This document shows, one piece after another, positions 50,152 to 60,999 of a DNA stretch of 64,000 nt. The stretch's first letter is position 1. Every line of letters starts with the position of its first letter. Source of the DNA: Zingiber officinale (taxonomy: Eukaryota > Streptophyta > Magnoliopsida > Zingiberales > Zingiberaceae); contig NC_055987.1 of NCBI RefSeq assembly GCF_018446385.1, positions 11,555,705 to 11,619,704 of the forward strand, written 5' to 3'. Under the pieces are notes generated by a model. The model was not told the origin of the DNA, made no database searches, and saw only the letters and a list, made by a program, of their open reading frames with translations. The position numbers were made by a program, and so were the translations under genes.

Positions 50152-50718
50152 TCAATGACGGCCGCCAATTCCACCGTCGAACCCACCACCACCGAATCCT
50201 CCACTGAGGCCGCCGCCCTTGCCGAAACCACTTCCCAAGCCACCTCCCAGTCCGCCTACCTTGCCAAAACCGCCGCCGGCGCCGCCACCAAACCCAGCTC
50301 CTTTCTCTCTGCCGTCACCAAGCCCGCCACCTTTACCAATGCCACCGCCGAGCCCACCACCTTTCCCAATGCCACCGCCAAGTCCCACGCCTCCACCAAG
50401 CCCGCCGCCGAGCCCTCCACCCTTTCCAATGCCAGTGGCAAGTCCACTTCCCTTTCCATAACCACCGCCAAGTCCCACGCCTCCACCGAGCCCGCCGCCG
50501 AGCCCTCCACCTTTTCCGATGCCAGCACCAAGTCCACCTGCCTTGCCAAAACCACCACCAAGTCCAACACCGCCACCGAGGCCCTTGCCAAAGCTGCCAC
50601 CTTTGATGGGCCACAAGAATTCCTCGCCGAGCTTCTTGTCGGCCAGTTGCCTACCGAAGGCAGAGGCGGCGACAGAGCTGAAGCAGAGCAGCATCGCAAG
50701 CGTGCTTCTGCTCCCCAT
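50152..50718 (-). CDS. Secreted glycine-rich protein (cell-wall type), single exon
   Basis: 188 residues from the ATG at 50718. An upstream in-frame ATG at 50757 would add 13 residues, but 50718 directly precedes a good signal peptide (MGSRSTLAMLLCFSSVAASA, cleavage likely near residue 22). A short charged linker follows (RQLADKKLGEEFLWPIKGG), then a glycine-rich body of repeats such as GLGGGVGLGGG and IGKGGGLGGG, ending GGIGGRH. This fits class I plant glycine-rich wall proteins; function beyond wall structure is not established. A TATAAATA box on the minus strand (50791-50798) is about 75 bases upstream. The repeat boundary at 50536 lies at about codon 61, so this is the complete parent of the cut copy at 37537-37921. 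Confidence 0.88.
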   Translation of the reverse strand: MGSRSTLAMLLCFSSVAASAFGRQLADKKLGEEFLWPIKGGSFGKGLGGGVGLGGGFGKAGGLGAGIGKGGGLGGGLGGGVGLGGGYGKGSGLATGIGKGGGLGGGLGGGVGLGGGIGKGGGLGGGIGKGGGLGDGREKGAGFGGGAGGGFGKVGGLGGGLGSGFGKGGGLSGGFGGGGFDGGIGGRH

Positions 50719-50790
50719 TGTTAATACGTGCTGGTGCAGAAGACTATACGCTTGCAATTGTGTTGGAAAAAGGAAGAGGAAGAGCTCAAA

Positions 50791-50798
50791 TATTTATA
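50791..50798 (-). promoter_or_regulatory. TATA box of the glycine-rich protein gene
   Basis: TATAAATA on the minus strand lies about 73 bases before the ATG at 50718, a normal spacing for a short plant leader. Confidence 0.6.
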
Positions 50799-50844
50799 GG
50801 AAAGAAAGAACGAACAATTAATGATTCCCAACTTTTCAAAAACA

Positions 50845-51056
50845 GTAGTTTGGATCTTCTGTTCCGAAATTTTTTTGTCCTCGTGTCCCCTTTGTTGATC
50901 GGACGGATCAAATTATATCTCAAGGATATTTTACGCATCACGAGGATATTGCACACATCTTAAGGATGTCATGATATCTTGAGATGTAATCTGATCCGTC
51001 CGATCGGTAAAGGAACACAGGAATAGAGAAATTTCGGGACAGAGATTCCGAACTAC
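50845..51056. mobile_element. MITE with about 80-bp inverted arms, upstream of the glycine-rich gene
   Basis: The left arm starts GTAGTTTGGA and the right arm, reverse-complemented, starts GTAGTTCGGA. Both continue through TGTYCCGAAATTT, a CTCGTGT/CCTGTGT stretch and GATCGGACGGATCA, so the 212-bp element can fold almost completely. There is no ORF. No clear target repeat was seen, so the superfamily is undetermined. Confidence 0.75.
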
Positions 51057-52910
51057 AGAAACAACGCATCCATGGCGACGCAAGTTGCAAGTCATGGTCT
51101 TCTGTGTGGCCTAACAATTTGCTTATCTTGCTTGAAGTTAGATTTCCTTTCACTTTTCTCTTCGCTTTTCTATTTTTTTTTTCTGCAAGATCAACCCTAG
51201 ACATTCATTCGATCGACTCCATAACCATACATAGAAAAATTAATTAAAAAATAGAACGGCCAGAGAGTATTTTATCGGTTTCATCGCGAATCAATCTTGA
51301 TTAATTTATACAAATATCATATGAAAACTAACTCAACTGTCCTGGGAGCTTCACATGTCTCTTCACGTTAGCAAAAAGATGATTGCGCTCTCCCCTAGCG
51401 CTCTCGTCAATTCATTCCAGGGTCAGCACGGAGAAGATAAATATGATTACAAAGTCAAGACATTAAGTTGACAGTATCTCATATGATAGTCAATAGAACG
51501 TATTGATGATACTTCTCTTGTCTCTTCACGTCCATGCTTATGGTGGTTAGTAGTTGAATGATCATTAATGTTGAAAAAAGATAATTATTCATCCCAAGCA
51601 GTCGAATATCGTGAGTCCTATGACTATATACAGACAGATAAATTATATACCGAACATGCCCCATATGAAAGGGCATTTTCCACAACTTCATCTTATTCAA
51701 TCCTTATCTTATGCTATAAATCTGCCATATAGTTACCGGTTCAGCACAGTCATGGAAACACTTAGACTGATCATTAACGATGGATACTTTGAACAAGAGA
51801 TTAATTACCACTCAGTACTCTAGCGCTTTAACGACCTGAGCTATAAATTGAGTTTAGCTATGTTTAAGCAGTCCGATTATGTTAATAAATTTATCTATTA
51901 AACATTTTACTTGGGACGCAGTATTTTAATCACTGAGCTCGATCAAAAAAAACTTTTATATTTATAGTTTAGTTAAAAATTTTAATATCAACTAGTACAT
52001 TTTTAATATCATGTAAATAACAGAAAATTATATGATTTGAGTTACTATAAATTTTAATATATAGATTGTTTTTTGATAAATTTTATTTATGAACATTAAT
52101 GATAGTTGGAGTTCGTGTTTAAACGTAATTAAATAACCATAAGAGAGCAAGTATAGTATATTATTATACTTAAGCTTGATCATCCGATTCATTTACTTCT
52201 TATTATGTTTATTTGAGATCGAAGATGGGAAAAAACAGAGTCAGCCACTTCTTTTGTCCATTTGAGCCATAAATAAATAAAACAAGTATTTTAAAACACT
52301 ATTTTAAATGCGTTGAAGGCATTGAACAGCAATTAACAACATTGAATTCTATTCTTCTAAATGCAGCAAACAAGAGGTGGAAGATTTGAGCAAATGCTGC
52401 AGCCACAAAAAGAATACATCTGCTACACAAGAGTAAAAGATGAACTCGTCATCTTAGTGGTCTCATATTTTTTGAAAAGGAGTGAAAAATCTAGGAAAGT
52501 AATTATCCAGGCAAATATCAACTATGTAAATCTACGGAAACACACTGCTTGGTCTGCATGCATACACATTCCATGTATGGTGGCGCCGAGCTGGCGTAGT
52601 GCCCATAAATGAATGAAGCCACGGGAATTGTTTCTAACTCGAATGGCTCAGTATGTGAGTGATCTTAGCAAGCCATTAGATGTCCTGACTACGGCATGTG
52701 CAATGAATGCTCCAGCAGCAGCAGGGGCGGCAGTAGCTGGTGGTCTTTAAGGCTTTAGGCATTGGGCATGCAGCAGAACCTTCCGTCCAGTGCAGGTCAT
52801 TTATTGCGAACTCCCGCGGGAGTTTGAAGCCGAGATTTGGATATGGTGCGAAAATAATTGCAAAATTAAGAACATTTAAAACCATTAAATAAGAGGGAGT
52901 AATTTAGTCC
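51057..52910. other. Intergenic, no gene recognised
   Basis: AT-rich sequence with short chance ORFs only. Nothing has the feel of an exon series or a domain. A compositional change near 52910 marks the start of the LTR pile. Confidence 0.4.
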
Positions 52911-52917
52911 AGAAAGT

Positions 52918-54080
52918 GTTATTTCTAGTTGATAAAATGGGATTGATAATTAAGATAATTGTCAGACAAAATCAAGATAAGGTGGTAATCAAAGTCAAAA
53001 CGTGTATAGTCAATCAGCCCCTACACTGGTCATACCTTTAGGGCTTAGCTCCCCATTCTTTAAGGGCAAGACTCCCAGCATACAACCGGTCGACCCTAGC
53101 AAGGATTAGACTTATAGGGCCCAGCTCCCCACTTCTCCAATATAAGTGTCTCAGCATATATCCGATCGACCCCAGTGCCCGTTGGACTTACGGGGTCCAG
53201 CTCTCCAACTTTCCAATGTAAGGTTCTCAGCATACATTCGATCGTCTCTAGTGTCGGTCAGACCTTCAGGGCTCAACTCCCCACTCTTCAAGAGTAAAAC
53301 TCCCAACACACAGTTGGTCGCCCCCAACGCCGATTGGACTTAATTACGGGGCTCATCTCCCCACTTCTCCAAAACAAAGTTCTCAACATATATCCAGTCT
53401 GCCCCAGTGTCGGTCGAACTTACGATGCCCAGCTCTCCACTTCTCCAATACAGGGTTCTTAGCATATATCCGGTCGGCCCCAACGCCTATTGGACCCACG
53501 GGGCCTAGCTCCCCACTTCTCCAATACAGGATTCTCAACATACGCCCGATCGGCTCCAGTACCAGCCGGGTTCTCTTAAGGAGACAATATTGTCAGAAAA
53601 TTACAACAACCTGTTAGAAATAACAACTACTCACTAGGAAATATTCTACTACTCTTACATACACATGCAACGGAACCTTTCTCTGAGGGTAGCCGTACAT
53701 CTTCCATTACTCGACATATTCTGACACCAGATATTCTTTATCATCACATTATTACTGAGGTTATGAAAGGTGATATAAAAAGGGATCCTCTCTGTTGTCC
53801 AAGTACGCTCTCACGTGCACTCACACACACATCCACACTTATAGTTCTACTGTTCATCTTCTTCAACATTCGGTTACTATTCTGACTTGAGCATCGAAGT
53901 ATCTGCGCCAGGGACTCCCTTCCTAGTTCTCACTCTAACGTTTCCATTTGCTTTATCTGTGATGTGCGCAGAAAGGACCGCTCAACGTCATCTTCTTCCA
54001 ACTCAAAGTCTTCTCATGATAAACAGCAGAACCATCTATCTAGCGTGCCATCTCCCCTTATTTTAGGCAGGAGTAAATTT
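52918..54080 (+). mobile_element. Gypsy-type LTR with internal 76-bp repeats
   Basis: The LTR has the same architecture as the LTR at the window start: a GACTTGAGCATCG stretch, GGGACTCCCTTCC, GTGATGTGCGCAG, then a primer-site-like TTGGAGTCATCTGTGGGA after about 54080. The start near 52918 (TGTTATTT) is a guess. A short piece of its interior follows (54081-54170) and resumes at 59844-59968 after the copia element, showing that the copia element landed in it. The right part of this element is not seen before the window ends. Old and broken. Confidence 0.6.
53037..53575 (+). repeat. About 76-bp tandem repeat, 7 copies, inside the LTR
   Basis: Units start near 53037, 53113, 53189, 53265, 53345, 53421 and 53497. 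Each has the pattern GGGSYYAGCTCCCCACTTC, then CTCAGCATA, a CGGTCG-type stretch and TTGGACTTA. Divergence between units is substantial. Confidence 0.85.
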
Positions 54081-54170
54081 GGAGTCATCTGTGGGACCTT
54101 CGCCCGAATCTGAAAGGTAGATATGGAAGAGACTGGATGATTCACTACAATTATTTTATCACAAGAAGAC

Positions 54171-55027
54171 TGTAAGTACCCTATGACAGTTTTGATGTGG
54201 TCAACCAAGTTAAGTTAGGTCCTGTTATATTTGATCTTTGTGTCTAAGTGTGTATGAGCTTAGGAACACAAGAAGTCGAGTGGAAGACGAAGCTAGCGAG
54301 AAGGATGACATGAGAAAAGAGTCAACGAGCTCGGTGCATCTGAAGGATGAGGTACTGCAGAAGAGTACACTGGCAGATGAGAATGATGCACGCGACGGTC
54401 TGAGGGACGAGAAGTCGGGTAAGAAGGCTGCTCGAGGAGAAGGTTGGAGTTGGGTTGGGTTGAGCTCAACTCCGGTTAGCCGAACTATCACCCATGCGAA
54501 GAGATCAACTTATGGGAGCTGATATGCCTTATGGAAGGTGCCCTCCATGGCTTGAAAGGTGCCTTCGATGAATAGTGCTAAGACGCCTTCCAGCCATAGA
54601 AGGTACCTTCCCTAGCCGTTAATTGATGATAATGTTTTATCCTTGGGGGGATAAAATTTATTCGATGGAAGAGGCCTTAGATCCTCCTTTGAAGGCGCCT
54701 TCAAGTTGCGGATAACAAAAAAAAACCCGAGACATAGTAAATTAATAACAATTCTTGTATTCATTTCCTAGCACATTTCTGAGCATTCAACGAGTGTAAG
54801 AGGCTTCTCTACCTATACGAAGGAGACTTTTTTCAAAATTTTCTCTTATTTTGGATTAACAATCACCTAGGTTGTAACCAAGTAATTCTTTAGCCTATTT
54901 TATTTATTAGTTGCTCAATTATTTTAATTTAATTGTGCTACTAATCTGAGTTGAAAGATAGAGAAGGTTTAGCTTTATTTTTTTACAGGCAATTCACCCC
55001 CCTCTTGTCGGCCGCACAGGTCCAACA
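54171..55027 (+). repeat. 5' LTR of the gag-only copia element
   Basis: 857 bp, TG to CA, matching 58975-59838 along its length, including the paired GAAGGCGCCTTC-type palindromes near 54535-54615 and 54695-54710. Confidence 0.9.
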
Positions 55028-55648
55028 AGTGGTATCAGAGTTAGAATGCCTCAGAAGGAATAACCGTCAATTGAAGCACCGAGATGATGGCCGGATCGAG
55101 CATCTACCCACCGAAGTTTGAGGGAAAATTCACGACATGGAAGAAACGCATGGAGGTATTCTTTAAAACAGACTTTGAATTGCTTTTAATAATTAAATAT
55201 GATTTTATAGCTCCCAAGGATCACAAGGAGGTGAAAAAGAGGAATACTAGTGGACCAAGAAGGAGCAAGCAAACTTTGTAGCAAATGGATGAGTCTAATT
55301 CCATCCGCTGAGCGTGCTACCTCCAAAGGAAGTCAACAGAATTAGCACCTACGAATCAGCAAAGGAACTTTGAAAGAAGTTCATGGAGCTACATGAAGGT
55401 ACGTTTGAAGCCAAGCTCGCTAAATGGGATCTGATCTAGAACCAACTGACCAACCTCTAGCTAAAATAAGGAGAGTCAGTAACACAACTGCACGCCAAGC
55501 TAAAGGAGTTAATCACCATACTTACGAATCTTGGAGAGCAGGTAACAAACCAAGATTCTTTAAGGTATGCGTTAAATGATTTTCCTATAACACAAGATTG
55601 GACATCTATAGTAGACTCTTATTATATTTCAAAAAATCTAGAGGTAAG

Positions 55649-56913
55649 TGTTGGGGATCTTGTGGCCAGCTAGAAAGAGGTTGAATAAACTAGGTCACCC
55701 CAATTCGATTGCTTCTATACAAGAAGGTTAGTGCGCAAGTGGAAATACAACTAACTAATGAAAATAATAAGGAAAGAATATCAAACTGCTAACACGATTC
55801 CTTTTACGTGGTTCGGAGATTGCTTGTTCTTATTCTACGGCTTGTCCTTGTGGTGGACGAACCCTTAATCCTTCAGTGGATTAGTCCCCGATAATCTCCG
55901 ACTAGAGGTTTCTCCTTCTCGGTGGAGCAAATATCTCATAATGCTCTTTTTCTCTTTACAAGATGAAACTTAGGTTTGGAAAGGAAGAGAAGACTTGGAA
56001 GCTTGAAGGCAAAGACTAAGGGGCTGCTTGTTTGGGGGGTTTGGAATGGGAATGGAATGAAACTTGGTGCGATTTGGGGAAATGATGGTGGGACCCACGG
56101 ATTCATTCCTCTAAATATAGGAATGGGTCATTCCTGAATAATATGAGAGGTTTGGGAATCATTCCCATTTCATTAATATTTGCAATCATTCCCATATCCT
56201 TTCCCATTCCCTTACCTGAACCAAGCACCCCCTAAGAGTATGCAATTAGATCAGTAACCTCCTTTATGCCCCAAAACTCCCCTTAAATAAGAGGAGAGAG
56301 TTGAATACAAGGTCAACTCATCTCAGCACCAGTCGACTGGTCTATGCACCAGTTGACTGGTGTAGCCGTTGGATATAGCCAACGGCACTCCGCATAATCC
56401 ACGATCCTACTAACGGACTGGTGTCATCACCAGTCAAGTGGTCTTCACAACTGTTGAGCACAGAATCATGCTATGCTTTTGTGAATTTAGACCAGCCGAC
56501 TGGTACTAGGTCCTAGTACCAATCGATTGGTACCTTACATTCACTCATACTCATCCTTTCCAGAGTCACCTTTAAAGCCCTCTTCCTCGGCCTTCGTCCC
56601 TCAGATGCACCCTAGCCTATGGCTCCTCTCCATGCACCTTTCACGTTGCCTTGAAGTTCGCTTCACTCAACTTCACTCCATTCCTCGTCCGGCGGTCCCT
56701 CGGATGTCTTCCACACCATCATTCACCAACTCAAGGATTCGAGCCCTAGGATGAGCTTCCCAAACTTAGTCGCACCAAGTTCCTCATGTGTTTCACCAAG
56801 TCCTGCATGACTCAAACACATATCAAATACATATAAAAGCATAACTTAAACTCTTTGACACACACATCAAAACCATGATCATACCGATCAATTCTAAGTC
56901 GATTGCACCAACA
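55649..56913 (-). mobile_element. Nested solo LTR (copia type, minus strand)
   Basis: 1265 bp with ends TGTTGG / CCAACA. Read on the minus strand it begins TGTTGGTGCAATCGA and ends GGCCACAAGATCCCCAACA. The latter matches the 3' end of the LTR at 59969-60964, so it is a relative of that family. Flanking five bases are GTAAG and ATAAA, only partly alike. It carries ACCAGTCGACTGGT-type palindromes (56328-56361, 56491-56533) and a Harbinger-like MITE. Confidence 0.75.
56020..56232. mobile_element. PIF/Harbinger-like MITE nested in the solo LTR
   Basis: 213 bp, flanked by TAA on both sides (56017-56019, 56233-56235). The ends are GGGGCTGCTTGTTTGG and, reverse-complemented, GGGGGTGCTTGGTTCAGG. Inside are GGAATGGGAATGG-type subterminal repeats. 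A 3-bp TAA duplication with such ends fits PIF/Harbinger. It resembles the large element at 22959-25195 in its GGAATGGGAAT motifs. Confidence 0.85.
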
Positions 56914-57777
56914 ATAAAAACCTTAGAGTGTTTATTTTCCACTTTAAAACTTCATGAATCTGGATGTGTAAAATTGAAAAAGGAGCAGAATGTTGCCTTG
57001 AAGGCAAGAATGGACAATCCAGACTCCAAAGTGTCAATTGATAAAGAAGAAGCAACCCTAATGGTAAGAAAATTTAGTAAATTTATTAAATCTAATAAAT
57101 TTAATAAAGTGTAGGGTAAGAAACATTCTCAGAGCAAAAGGAAGGTTTGATATTACAACTATAATGAAGAAGGACACATCAAGGATGATTGCCCAAAGCT
57201 AAAGACAAAGGAGAAGAAGAAAGAGTCAGTCAAATCAAGGTACAAAAACTTAAAAGCTACATTGGACGAGTCATTATTGGAGTTAAAAGTTGAAAAATAC
57301 GCCGAACTAGCCCTATTAGTGGACAACCTAGGAGAAGATAAAAGTAGCTCAGAGATGAACATTGATGAAGGGGGAGAAACCTCAGAAGAAAGCCACAATA
57401 AAGGGAGAGCATCAAAACACGAGGTAATTAAAGTACATGCTCTACGTTCTGAAAAGTCATTTCAATTTATTAAGATGCCTACAAAGAATATAAAACAATT
57501 AGAAAGAGAAAATGCTAGGTTAAAATTAAATTTAGCGAATTCATGCCCCTTAGATATGTTTGATAATCTAAAAATAGAAAACAAAAAATTGAAAGTACAA
57601 ATAGAAAAATTTAAAAATAACTATGCATGTTCTAACGACTTTCAAAAATCAAAATTTAGAAAGCATGGTAAAATTAATTGGTACATTACAAATCACCAAG
57701 GACAAATTAGAAAAATCCATACGAATTATGTGCCACCGAAATTTTTAGTAAACCCAATAGGAAGGAACCTATATTAG

Positions 57778-58974
57778 ATTCCAAAATCATTCTTAGATTA
57801 ATTTTTTGGGTAAAAAAAATTTATGTTAAAATAATTTTTTGGGTTATATTCTTTGCTCAAAATTTTATCTATGCATTAATTAATTTAGACATTTTTATAA
57901 AGTCATTTATTTCATTAATCTTTCGGTCTTAATTTTTACTAAATTTTGTTTGGGTGCAAAATGGAAATATGATTTACAAACATGATTTTTTTTGAAATTG
58001 TTTTACCATTGATTTAATTTCAATAAAATTATTAACTAAAATTATATTTTGAAATTTAAAATTATTTCACAGACTTAGTTTTTGAGAATTTTATTATTCT
58101 GTGATAAAATATAATATTTTTTGCCAAAGGAAATATTGTTATAATTTTTTGATAAATTATTTTCTATGAATTTATTAATGAAGTAGTATTTTGAAATTAA
58201 AAATAATTTTCAGACTTATCTTTGAAATCTTTTATTTTTTTTGGATAAAACATGATGTCTTTTATTATAACAAAAATATTTGGTATTTTTTTTATTTTAT
58301 CTGATTTATTATGAATATTTTTTTAAAAGTTAATTTTTAATATTAAAAATGTAAGAAAATAGAAATTCAGAAACTTTGTTTTTTCTTGTATTAGACAATC
58401 TATTTGCCATATCCAAAAAAATTAATAGAATTTTTTTGAGTTAAAAAAGATATTTTTTTACTTATTTTTTGAAAATTAGTTGTTTTACTAAAATAAATTA
58501 TTTTTGTTAGATTAAATAATATATTTTATGAATTTTTTTACTAGTCTAACTTTCTCTGCTTATATTCGACAAAAAGTTTCACGATTTTTTGAAACTGAGT
58601 AATTTTTAATTTATTTTTGTTAGAATAGAAGCTTAATTATTAAAACTAGAATATGTCTGAAAATTATTTCTACAAAATGTCGACCTACTAGTAATATTTG
58701 TAATATATCCCTAGATTTTTTTTAAAAAATTTGTTTAACTGTTTGTTGTATTTTTTCCCTATTTTTTGATGTGATAAAGGGAAGAGAAATAAGTACAAGT
58801 TAAGGGAAAGTTATGATATTTTTTGGATTTAAAGTTTTTACTTATTTTGTAAACTTCGTTAATTAATTGCATTGTAATATTTTATTCTAACTTCAACTTA
58901 TTTGCATAATCATGTTATTATTTTGTTTGACCCTAACTTTAACTTGGGTTAATGCACATCAAAAAGGAGGAGAT
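57778..58974 (+). other. AT-rich non-coding spacer of the copia element
   Basis: Very AT-rich, with no ORF of note. Recurrent motifs such as TTTTGAAATT and AATTATTT appear at irregular spacing. It sits where pol would be in an autonomous copia element. Confidence 0.6.
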
Positions 58975-59838
58975 TGTAAGTACCCCGTAGTAGTTTTGAT
59001 ATGGTCAACTAAGTTATGTTATGTTGTATTTAATCCTTGTGTCTAAGTGTGTAGGAGCTTAAGAACACAAGAAGTCAAGCAGAAGACGTAGCTAAAGAGA
59101 AGGATGACACGAGAAATGAGTCGACAGGCTCGATGCATTCGAAGGACGAGGTGCTGCAGAATAGTACACCGATGGACGAGAAGGACGCGTGCGATGGTTC
59201 GAGGGGCGAGAAGTCGGGTAGGAAGGCTGCTCGAGATGAAGGTCAGAGTTGAGTTCGGATAAGCTCAACTCCGGTTAGCCAGATCATCATCCATGCGAAG
59301 AGATAAACTAATGGGAGCTGATATACCTTAAGGAAGGAGTCTTCCATGGCTTGAAAGACGCCTTTGATGAATAGTGTGAAGGTGTCTTCCAGCCATAGAA
59401 GGCGCCTTCCCTAGCCATTACTTGAGAATAATATTTTATCCTTGAGGGGATAAAATTTATCCGATGGAAGGTGCCTTGGACCCTTTTGAAGGCCTCTTCA
59501 AGTTGCGGATAACATTTTCCAGGGGCTATAAAAAGATCCCTAGACCTAGGAAATTAATAAAAACTCTTGTATTCAATTTCTAGCATATTTCTGAGTGTTC
59601 AACGAGTGTAAGAGGCTTCTCTGCTACACAAAGGAGACTTTTTTTTAGTGATTTCTCTTACCTTGGATTATACCTACATTGTAACCAAGTAATTCTTTAT
59701 CATCTTTTATTTTATTAGCTATTCAATTGGTTTAATTTAATTATGTTACTAATCTAAGTTGAAAAATCAAGAAAGGTTTAGTTTTATTTTTTACAGGCAA
59801 TTCATCCCCCCCCTTTTGCTGGTCGCGTAGGTTCAACA
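58975..59838 (+). repeat. 3' LTR of the gag-only copia element
   Basis: 864 bp, TGTAAGTACC to TTCAACA, preceded directly by a purine tract and followed by the AAGAC target repeat. Confidence 0.9.
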
Positions 59839-59843
59839 AAGAC

Positions 59844-59968
59844 TTGGAGTTATTAATAGCCACCCGAGCGTAGAGGTTAGGGCAATGACAACAAGTATCA
59901 GTCGGGTGTCCTTTGTCGAATGACCTAGTTGCATCACTAACGAGTCCTCAACCGAGCAAGGAACCCAA
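59844..59968 (+). mobile_element. Interior fragment of the gypsy element (continuation of 54081-54170)
   Basis: The sequence left of 54171 continues here after the copia element and its target repeat. It is cut again at 59969 by the next LTR. No domain is recognisable in so short a piece. Confidence 0.55.
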
Positions 59969-60964
59969 TGTTGGAGCAATTTCAATGGTTCGTGCGACCA
60001 TGTGTTTTGATGTTGAGGCAAAGGATTTAAGTTAGGTTCACCCTTGTATTTGATATATGTATTTGAGTTGTGCGGGTTTGCAGGATACATATATAACTCA
60101 GCTTGATGACTTCGGGTTTGGTGAAGGATGGAGCATCCGAGGGGCTATGGAAAATGCAGCAAGGACAAGGGCCGAGGGAAGCGACTTCGAGACATACCGA
60201 AGGATGACATTGGGATGATCCGCGGGCTTGGGTGCATCCGAGGGACGAGAGCCAAAGTAAGTAAACTTGAAAGCAAGAGGTCAAGGCTGCAACGAAAAAT
60301 CAAGTGAGTCGTAAGGGTGAGGGTCCGAGTACGTGAGATTGTACTTGGGGTACCAATCAACTGGTACTTTCACCAGTCGACTGGGGAGCGAACAGAATAT
60401 CTCTGTTTGCTCAGCCAGTGTGGAGAATTCGACTGGTACTTTCATCAGTCGATTGGTATCGGGTTGTTGGGATGTAACGGTCGAATCTCTACATAGGGCA
60501 GTCGACTGACACTTTCACCAATCAATTGGTAGGTGGAGTTTTCCAACCTGTGACCTATATAACCAAGGCTTTGGAGCTTGGTTAAGGTTGATGAAATAGA
60601 GGTGGTTAACCCCTATTAATAGTCTACCAGTGCCCTAGCTTCTCAAGAGTTCTTATAAGAGTTGTGGTGAGGTTTCTCCACCCACAAGGAGCTACGTGAG
60701 CTAGTTAGAGGTCTTCCAGGGAGTAATCCACCGACGGATAGGGATCATCCACCTTACGGACAGCCGTGGAGTAGGAACTTTATCTCTGAACCACGTAAAT
60801 CGGCGTGTAGCAACTTTCTTATTCTTTTTCTTATTGTCTTTTGCTTTTGTATTCATATTAGTATTAGATTTCCACTGTGCACTAACGAATACATAGGGAG
60901 CAATCGATTTGGGGGCACCGTCTATTGAATCTCCCTTCTAGCCGGCCATACAAGATCCTCAACA
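59969..60964 (+). repeat. 5' LTR of the second copia element
   Basis: 996 bp, beginning TGTTGGAGCAAT and ending AGATCCTCAACA. It contains several CAGTCGACTGG-type palindromes at 60357-60392, 60430-60460 and 60500-60530, alternating with ACTTTCACC. Confidence 0.85.
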
Positions 60965-60999
60965 AGTGGCATCAGAGCCAATGTCGCACTTCACTGGAC

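Larger units (their letters stand above)
37922..50536 (+). repeat. Tandem repeat unit B (12,615 bp)
   Basis: This is the second, head-to-tail copy of unit A. Relative to A it lacks 1 base (near 37941) and 2 bases (near 37975), both within its first 55 bases; after that the two units stay in perfect register to the end. The only substitution I noticed is T at 40248 against C at 27633, in intron 2 of the glucosidase gene. At 50537 the sequence continues through the rest of the glycine-rich protein gene. Confidence 0.97.
55084..57777 (+). pseudogene. Copia gag remnant, split by a nested LTR
   Basis: The left part (55084-55648) opens with a YPPKFEGKFTTWKKRME stretch, typical of the start of plant copia gag (UBN2/DUF4219 type). 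The right part (56914-57777) includes a lysine-rich zinc-knuckle-like segment near 57147-57200 and a long coiled-coil stretch rich in K, E and N. Several breaks are present, so it is a fossil. No protease, integrase or reverse transcriptase follows. Confidence 0.7.
54171..59838 (+). mobile_element. Complete gag-only Ty1/copia-type element (TR-GAG-like)
   Basis: LTRs 54171-55027 and 58975-59838 begin TGTAAGTACC and end CAACA. The whole is flanked by the 5-bp target repeat AAGAC (54166-54170 and 59839-59843). A primer site TGGTATCAGAG follows the left LTR and a purine tract (AAAAAGGAGGAGA) precedes the right one. Only gag-like sequence is found inside, with no pol domains. A 1265-bp LTR (55649-56913) is nested in gag, and an AT-rich non-coding 1.2 kb (57778-58974) takes the place of pol. 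The LTRs differ at roughly a tenth or more of sites by eye, so it is old. Both ends look whole; the gag is broken in several places. Confidence 0.9.

Noticed and set aside
25304-50536. Segmental duplication by unequal crossing-over between flanking repeats
   Set aside because: No repeat is shared by the two breakpoints; the join is blunt.
50155-50724. Long plus-strand ORFs over the glycine-rich gene (threonine/alanine/proline-rich readings of 80-189 codons), and their copies at 37540-37926
   Set aside because: They are the antisense shadow of GGN codons; the minus-strand reading has the signal peptide, TATA box and sensible protein.
52361-52612. 83-codon plus-strand ORF in the intergenic region after the glycine-rich gene
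   Set aside because: No domain, signal or splice context; treated as chance.
55021-55045. Possible methionine tRNA gene suggested by TGGTATCAGAG
   Set aside because: It is only the short primer-site complement next to an LTR; no cloverleaf surrounds it.
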